This document shows, piece after piece, positions 14,210-18,242 of a stretch of 18,242 bases of DNA. The notes beneath the pieces are model-generated. The model was not told the DNA's origin. It did not search any database and worked only from the letters and a program-made list of their open reading frames with translations. Source of the stretch: Spirochaetaceae bacterium UBA6089 (GTDB lineage: Bacteria > Spirochaetota > Spirochaetia > Treponematales > Rectinemataceae); NCBI GenBank assembly GCA_002435985.1, contig DIXD01000044.1, positions 1 through 18,242 on the forward strand, given 5' to 3'. Position 1 is the stretch's first letter; every line of letters starts with the position of its first letter. The position numbers and the translations under genes are program-made.

Positions 14210-16747
14210 TTATTCTTCTATTGTATTGCTAATCGCCAGAAAGGCCTCCACCGCCCGGGGATCAAAGTGCGTGCCCCGCTGCGAGCGGATATACTCGATC
14301 GCTTCCTGGATCATGTGTGCAGGCCGGTACGGTCTGTTGCTCGTCATCGCATCGTACACATCGGCCACCGCAAAAATGCGCGCCAACAACGGAATCTCTT
14401 CGCCCTTGAGCCGGCGGGGATACCCCGTGCCATCCCAGCGTTCATGGTGGCAATACGGGAGGACAAGAGCTTCTTCGAGGTATTTGATCGGTTTCAGAAG
14501 TTCATATCCAAAAGAGGTGTGCATTCGCATGATGGCTGTCTCTTCATCGTTGAGGGGGCCAGGCTTGCGCAAAATGGTATCGGGAATGCCGAGCTTTCCC
14601 ACATCGTGCAGAAGCGCCCCGCGCCGCAGATTTTCGATCGCCTGCGGATCCAGATCGAGATACCTGCCGATCGCAACGGCGATCTTCACCACACGTATGG
14701 TGTGCTGGAATGTCTCGTCGTCGCGCATGCCGATGGCGCGCGCCCATCCCTCCAAAGTCTCGTCATAGGCCTTCTGCATCTGCCTGTCGGCGTTGCGCAG
14801 TGCTTCTATGAGCTGCATCCGTCCGATGACAATGCCTGCGTATGAGCCGAACATCTCGGCAAGTTCGATAATGTCCCTGCTGAAGAGCACGGGTGCCTTT
14901 ATGGCGATGTGGAAGACCCCGAGCACCGTCCCCTTAGCGACGACAGGCACTCCGACATTGGCACTGTCGGGAGGGCTGAGCTCTCGAGACCAAGGCGCAA
15001 TCAGTGGATCGTCGCGGAGAAGGGAAGAAAAATGGGATTTGCCGGTGCTGAATATCCTGCCACTGATACCCTCGTCGGGCTTGAGCGGCCGTTCGAAGAC
15101 CTTCTCCATCCAGCCGCGCGCGACGACCTTCTTGAGCAGCTGCGTCGTCGAATCGTATAGAAGGAAGGCCGCCGATTCCGCCTCTGTCGCCTCGATCGCC
15201 TGGTCTATAAGAATTCGATAGAGCTCTTCAGGCTTCATCTCAATATCGATCTGCTGATTGATCCGGTGCAGAATCTCGAGCCATTTCACTCGTTCCCGGA
15301 GCATTTCGATAAGCCGGAGGCTCCCCACCCTCATACCGACGATCTCGCCTATCGAAGAGAGAAGGCGCAGGTCCGATTCGGTGAAAGGATAGTCTCCACT
15401 CTCCACGCCGATGGCGCCCTCCGCCTTCCCTTCGATCGGGATCGGCGCATAGATACCGTACCGCATGCCGGGATCGGTCTCGATATAGTGCGGATCGGAA
15501 GGTAGGTCGAGCGATCGAACAGGTGTGCCCTCTTGGATGACATAGCCGGTTATGCCCTTGCCTGAACGGTCGATAATACGATTGAACAAGTCCATCCGGC
15601 CACGGGCTTCTTCGGCATTCGTAGGAGGAGAACCTCGATAGGCCGCTGTCTCCAGCGTCTCTCCCGCGCGTGATCTGAACCGTATGGCCGAAGGATACCA
15701 GCCTTTTTCCTTCTCGAGGATTTCCAGCGCGACATCCGCAATCTGTTGAAGGCTGTTCATCTTGCCGATTTCGAGGGTGGCCCGGTGGAGTATGGTCAAA
15801 TCGGTAGTTTTTTGTAGATTGTCCCGCCTCATGAGAAAGGCCTTGAGCGCCGTCAAAACGGCGAGCGCGCAAGTCCTGCGTCTCTCCACATCCGCGCGGA
15901 TCGTCTCGGAAAGAGCGCTGTGGTCGAAAATCCAGAACAGACCGCCTTTGAGTTCATCGTCGATCACCAGAGGCTCAAAAAACAGGCTTTCAGGTTGCGC
16001 GGCCGAAATTGGTATGTCGTACACTCCGTCACTGCAGGAATCGAGCCGTGCAATCGACCTGGCGTTCTTCAGTATCCATCGGCGCGACGCGGCAGAAAGA
16101 GGCTCGTACGACATGAGGGTAGGAATTTCGGACAAAAAAGACCGGCCACGCGCGCCCGAGGAGTCGTCAAGCCGAGAGAAATTGATGGAGCCACAGTTGT
16201 GAGGCTCGGCGTACAGTTCGTGGATTACTTTTATGGCTTGGTGGAGTGTCGGCCGCGTCGCGGCAAGAGGATCGTGCTCGATGGTAATCGTCATGAGTTC
16301 GGAAATTGTCTTCAGTAGCCGCTCTCGCTGTTTGAGGGCCGTGATATCGACCAGCATCGACTCGACGAGCATCTCGTCGGCTTCAAGCCACGATGTCATC
16401 GAGATGAGGACATCCAGCTCTCCTCCACAGCGACGCCTTAGACGGACCTCCATGGGAGGCATCGTGCCTCGATCGCCGCGAAGCAGCCGTCGTTCCATCT
16501 CAAGGGTGCGCTCCTTATATTCGGGAGCGATGACCGTTGTATGAAAACACGTGCCGACAAAATCGGCGGAGGATCGGCCGCCGAGCATGTCGACGGCAGT
16601 CTCATTCATCTGAGTAATGATACCGTTGCTGCTTACGACAATGCCCGCCTGTGGGGTATGGAAGAAATGTTGCCATAGTGTCTCTGTTCGAAAATCATGT
16701 GTGGAATCTTCGGGCTCGTCTTGGCGCATACGGAATCCCGTCCTCAT
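14210..16747 (-). CDS. PAS/GAF-containing HD-GYP protein, predicted cyclic-di-GMP phosphodiesterase
   Basis: An 845-aa sensory protein likely to degrade cyclic-di-GMP in response to a small ligand or redox signal. Domains in order: PAS (about 25-145, FHTPQAGIVVSSNGIITQMNETAVDMLG to SMLVDITALKQRE); a diverged GAF-like region (about 150-310); a GAF domain (about 325-490); another GAF (about 505-655); and the HD-GYP domain (about 665-845). HD-GYP residues look intact: HTIRVVKIA, His714-Asp715 in HDVGKLGIPD, HHERWDGTGYP at 767-777, and ADVYDAMTSNRPYR. No transmembrane segment or signal peptide is visible, so it is cytoplasmic. ATG 16745-16747 has no good ribosome-binding site; a second in-frame ATG at 16727-16729 has GGGA 6 nt upstream and is an alternative start. 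It stands alone, with no diguanylate cyclase nearby. Confidence 0.92.
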   Translation of the reverse strand: MRTGFRMRQDEPEDSTHDFRTETLWQHFFHTPQAGIVVSSNGIITQMNETAVDMLGGRSSADFVGTCFHTTVIAPEYKERTLEMERRLLRGDRGTMPPMEVRLRRRCGGELDVLISMTSWLEADEMLVESMLVDITALKQRERLLKTISELMTITIEHDPLAATRPTLHQAIKVIHELYAEPHNCGSINFSRLDDSSGARGRSFLSEIPTLMSYEPLSAASRRWILKNARSIARLDSCSDGVYDIPISAAQPESLFFEPLVIDDELKGGLFWIFDHSALSETIRADVERRRTCALAVLTALKAFLMRRDNLQKTTDLTILHRATLEIGKMNSLQQIADVALEILEKEKGWYPSAIRFRSRAGETLETAAYRGSPPTNAEEARGRMDLFNRIIDRSGKGITGYVIQEGTPVRSLDLPSDPHYIETDPGMRYGIYAPIPIEGKAEGAIGVESGDYPFTESDLRLLSSIGEIVGMRVGSLRLIEMLRERVKWLEILHRINQQIDIEMKPEELYRILIDQAIEATEAESAAFLLYDSTTQLLKKVVARGWMEKVFERPLKPDEGISGRIFSTGKSHFSSLLRDDPLIAPWSRELSPPDSANVGVPVVAKGTVLGVFHIAIKAPVLFSRDIIELAEMFGSYAGIVIGRMQLIEALRNADRQMQKAYDETLEGWARAIGMRDDETFQHTIRVVKIAVAIGRYLDLDPQAIENLRRGALLHDVGKLGIPDTILRKPGPLNDEETAIMRMHTSFGYELLKPIKYLEEALVLPYCHHERWDGTGYPRRLKGEEIPLLARIFAVADVYDAMTSNRPYRPAHMIQEAIEYIRSQRGTHFDPRAVEAFLAISNTIEE

Positions 16748-16850
16748 TTTTCGAGATGCGATAGATACCTGAACACAATTTGCTCTTTTCTATGAGCAGG
16801 CTTTCAGGAAGTTTGTTGAGTCTTTTGCTCAGGATATGTATCGGCGTAAA

Positions 16851-16880
16851 ATTCGGATTCCTGAAATTCGGATTCCTGAA
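16851..16880. repeat. Perfect 15-bp tandem duplication
   Basis: ATTCGGATTCCTGAA occurs twice head to tail (16851-16865 and 16866-16880), and is followed by a partial third start (ATTTTG). It lies about 105-130 bp upstream of the HD-GYP gene start, in a 285-bp non-coding gap (16748-17032). In this gap a 12-bp direct repeat GGGCGCGTGGCG also occurs at 16898-16909 and 16932-16943, along with a small GCAAC-TATC-GTTGC hairpin at 16970-16983. I see no gene or clear terminator in the gap. Confidence 0.8.
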
Positions 16881-17032
16881 ATTTTGTCGCGTCGGCAGGG
16901 CGCGTGGCGCAAAACAGCATTGTGCGATCCGGGGCGCGTGGCGTTGTTGGCTGCGCCGCAGGTGTGAGGGCAACTATCGTTGCAAAGAGCTCTGACCCCC
17001 GGTAGGGAGCTGCACCGCATGTATGAGGCAAT

Positions 17033-17911
17033 TCAGACCAACCCGCGTTCGTACAACAGATAGATCGCCTGTGTGCCGAGGTCGCCCATACCCTGCGCTG
17101 CCATCTTTGCAAAGAGCTGCTCCGCGAGGGTGAGCATGGGAAGTTCGATCTTCATTGTGCGCGCCGAATCGAGCGCGATGCGCAAGTCTTTGAGGAAATG
17201 TTTGACATAAAAACCGGGGCCGAAATCGCCTTCGAGCATGCGCGGCACGTTGTTCGAGAGCTGCCAGCTCTGCGCGGATCCGTTTGCAATCGAGAGCAAT
17301 ATACGCGACACATCGAGCCCCGCATTCTTCGCATAGGAGACGGCTTCGACCGCGCCGAGCAAGCTGCCCGCAACGGCAATCTGGTTGGCCATCTTCGTGT
17401 GCTGTCCCGCACCAGCGCTGCCCTGGCGGATCACCGTCTTGCCCATCTCTTCCAGAAGAGGTTTCGCCCTCTGGAAGATTGTCTCGTCGCCTCCGACCAT
17501 GATGGTGAGCGAGGCGTTCTTTGCACCGATATCGCCTCCAGAAACCGGCGCATCGAGGGCACCGATTCCCCTCGCCTTCGCCGCCTCGTAGATGCGCACC
17601 GCCAGATCGGGTCGCGACGTCGTCGTATCGACGAGAATGGTGCCCGGCCTTGCGTTTTCAATAAGGCCCTCAGGGCCGAAATAGATCTCTTCCACGTCGC
17701 TCGGATAGCCGACCATGGTGAAGATCACATCGCATTCCTGCGCGATCTGCTTCGGACTGTCCCGCCACTCGGCCCCCGCGTCGAGGAGCATCTGTGCCTT
17801 GCTCTTCGTGCGCGTATAGACAAGCAGCCTTTCGCCCGAAGCACGAAGATGGCCGGCCATTGCGCCGCCCATCACGCCAAGCCCGATAAATCCGACAGTT
17901 TTCTGCGACAT
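17033..17911 (-). CDS. Beta-hydroxyacid dehydrogenase (tartronate semialdehyde reductase / 3-hydroxyisobutyrate dehydrogenase family)
   Basis: NAD(P)-dependent oxidoreductase of the 3-hydroxyisobutyrate dehydrogenase family, 292 aa, the usual length. An N-terminal Rossmann motif GFIGLGVMGGAMA carries GLGVMG at about residues 10-15, and the substrate-binding signature DAPVSGGDIGAKNASLTIMVGGD follows. The catalytic Lys is about residue 173 in GQHTKMANQ, with the C-terminal helical domain after it. Among subfamilies, 2-hydroxy-3-oxopropionate (tartronate semialdehyde) reductase seems likeliest, but substrate cannot be fixed by sequence reading. ATG 17909-17911 is chosen because AAGGAG lies 8 nt upstream; the frame could extend nine codons further, without support. 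Divergent from proA. Confidence 0.9.
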   Translation of the reverse strand: MSQKTVGFIGLGVMGGAMAGHLRASGERLLVYTRTKSKAQMLLDAGAEWRDSPKQIAQECDVIFTMVGYPSDVEEIYFGPEGLIENARPGTILVDTTTSRPDLAVRIYEAAKARGIGALDAPVSGGDIGAKNASLTIMVGGDETIFQRAKPLLEEMGKTVIRQGSAGAGQHTKMANQIAVAGSLLGAVEAVSYAKNAGLDVSRILLSIANGSAQSWQLSNNVPRMLEGDFGPGFYVKHFLKDLRIALDSARTMKIELPMLTLAEQLFAKMAAQGMGDLGTQAIYLLYERGLV

Positions 17912-17957
17912 GCCGCACACTCCTTCGTCGTTTAACAATGTAAGTTGCTTTTAGCTC

Positions 17958-17977
17958 ATTGAATTATGACATTCAAT
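17958..17977. promoter_or_regulatory. Inverted repeat, operator candidate, between the dehydrogenase gene and proA
   Basis: ATTGAAT (17958-17964) and ATTCAAT (17971-17977) are a perfect 7-bp inverted repeat with a 6-nt spacer. It lies about 47 bp upstream of the dehydrogenase start, where a regulator controlling that gene or both divergent genes could bind. No convincing -35/-10 pair for the dehydrogenase gene was found. Confidence 0.4.
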
Positions 17978-18049
17978 ATACCAAAACACGAGCAAAAAGG
18001 CGATGCATCCATCGTTGCGCGCCCTCTGGTTGATTGTTCCGATTTTTTA

Positions 18050-18055
18050 TATAGT
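18050..18055 (+). promoter_or_regulatory. Candidate proA -10 element predicting a leaderless transcript
   Basis: TATAGT (five of six consensus bases) ends 7 nt before ATG 18063. No -35 at the ideal distance is convincing; TTGATT (18030-18035) would give a 14-nt spacer. No Shine-Dalgarno sequence precedes either possible ATG (18063 or 18069). Confidence 0.4.
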
Positions 18056-18062
18056 TCGATGC

Positions 18063-18242
18063 ATGAATATGCAAGAAAGGCTCGAGCGCGCCGCACAAGC
18101 CGCCTCTTCGCTGCTCTCCGTGAGGACAGAGATCAAGAATGCGGCGCTCGAGCATATCGCGCAACAGCTCGAGTCCCATCGCGAGGCGATATTCGAGGCC
18201 AATCGGAAGGACATGGAAAAGGCCCGCGCGGAGGGCTTTGCC
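18063..18242 (+). CDS. proA: Gamma-glutamyl phosphate reductase ProA, N-terminal part (continues beyond right edge)
   Basis: ProA reduces gamma-glutamyl phosphate to glutamate semialdehyde with NADPH in proline synthesis. Only 60 codons are present. They match the ProA N-terminus: a helical segment RLERAAQAASSLLSV, then LEHIAQQLESHREAIFEAN and the hallmark ANRKDMEKARAEGFA. The catalytic Cys and nucleotide-binding parts are outside the window. Start at ATG 18063 or, two codons on, ATG 18069; neither has a ribosome-binding site. No proB is visible. Confidence 0.88.
   Translation, partial: MNMQERLERAAQAASSLLSVRTEIKNAALEHIAQQLESHREAIFEANRKDMEKARAEGFA

Noticed and set aside
16780..16995. A 71-codon frame with a repeated KFGFL segment
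   Set aside because: The repeat comes from the 15-bp DNA duplication. The frame has no ribosome-binding site and becomes Arg/Cys-rich nonsense.

Overview
The window is a stretch of ordinary bacterial chromosome. GC content looks to be in the mid to high 50s by eye, coding is dense, and no phage, IS element, CRISPR array, tRNA or rRNA was seen. Gene content points to a spirochaete, probably a free-living or gut Treponema/Spirochaeta/Rectinema-type lineage. The clues are an HPr plus HPr kinase pair next to rpoN in a diderm, a CBS/DRTGG-type family II pyrophosphatase, ThyX, a TraB-family membrane protein and a LexA with an unusual recognition helix. That assignment is inference; no rRNA is present to confirm it.

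Layout. (1) 1-3089, minus strand: the heat-shock chaperone cluster grpE-dnaK-dnaJ, with dnaJ running off the left edge. No hrcA and no CIRCE operator is visible upstream of grpE, and a terminator-like hairpin sits directly in front of the dnaJ ribosome-binding site. (2) 3263-9354, plus strand: rpoN (sigma-54), hpf (ribosome hibernation), hprK (HPr kinase/phosphorylase), ptsH (HPr), lexA, holA (clamp-loader delta) and a TraB-family membrane protein. The first four resemble the rpoN-hpf-ptsN-hprK-rapZ-npr cluster of Proteobacteria, but ptsN and rapZ are absent. Several internal promoters and two hairpins suggest the block is not one simple operon. (3) 9462-13235, minus strand: a GH36 alpha-galactosidase followed 12 bp later by a CBS-DRTGG inorganic pyrophosphatase. 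(4) 13317-14180, plus: thyX, divergent from the galactosidase. (5) 14210-16747, minus: a PAS/GAF/HD-GYP protein, a predicted cyclic-di-GMP phosphodiesterase. (6) 17033-17911, minus: a beta-hydroxyacid dehydrogenase, then the divergent start of proA at the right edge.

How the genes fit together. HprK and HPr form a Ser-46 phosphorylation module that in other bacteria links carbon or energy state to transcription and enzyme activity; HPr here keeps both His15 and Ser46. Their neighbours rpoN and hpf point to nutrient-responsive control. LexA is likely autoregulated through a 13-bp palindrome covering its -10 box.

The most interesting sequence-level pattern is a recurring promoter geometry at hprK, thyX and proA. 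Each has a good -10 hexamer ending 6-7 nt before the start codon and no well-placed Shine-Dalgarno sequence, as expected for leaderless mRNAs. A second feature worth attention is a 93-nt element between hpf and hprK that can fold into an 11-bp closing stem with two inner hairpins and a U-run. I saw no convincing, wholly new multi-gene system; the novelty candidates are regulatory.
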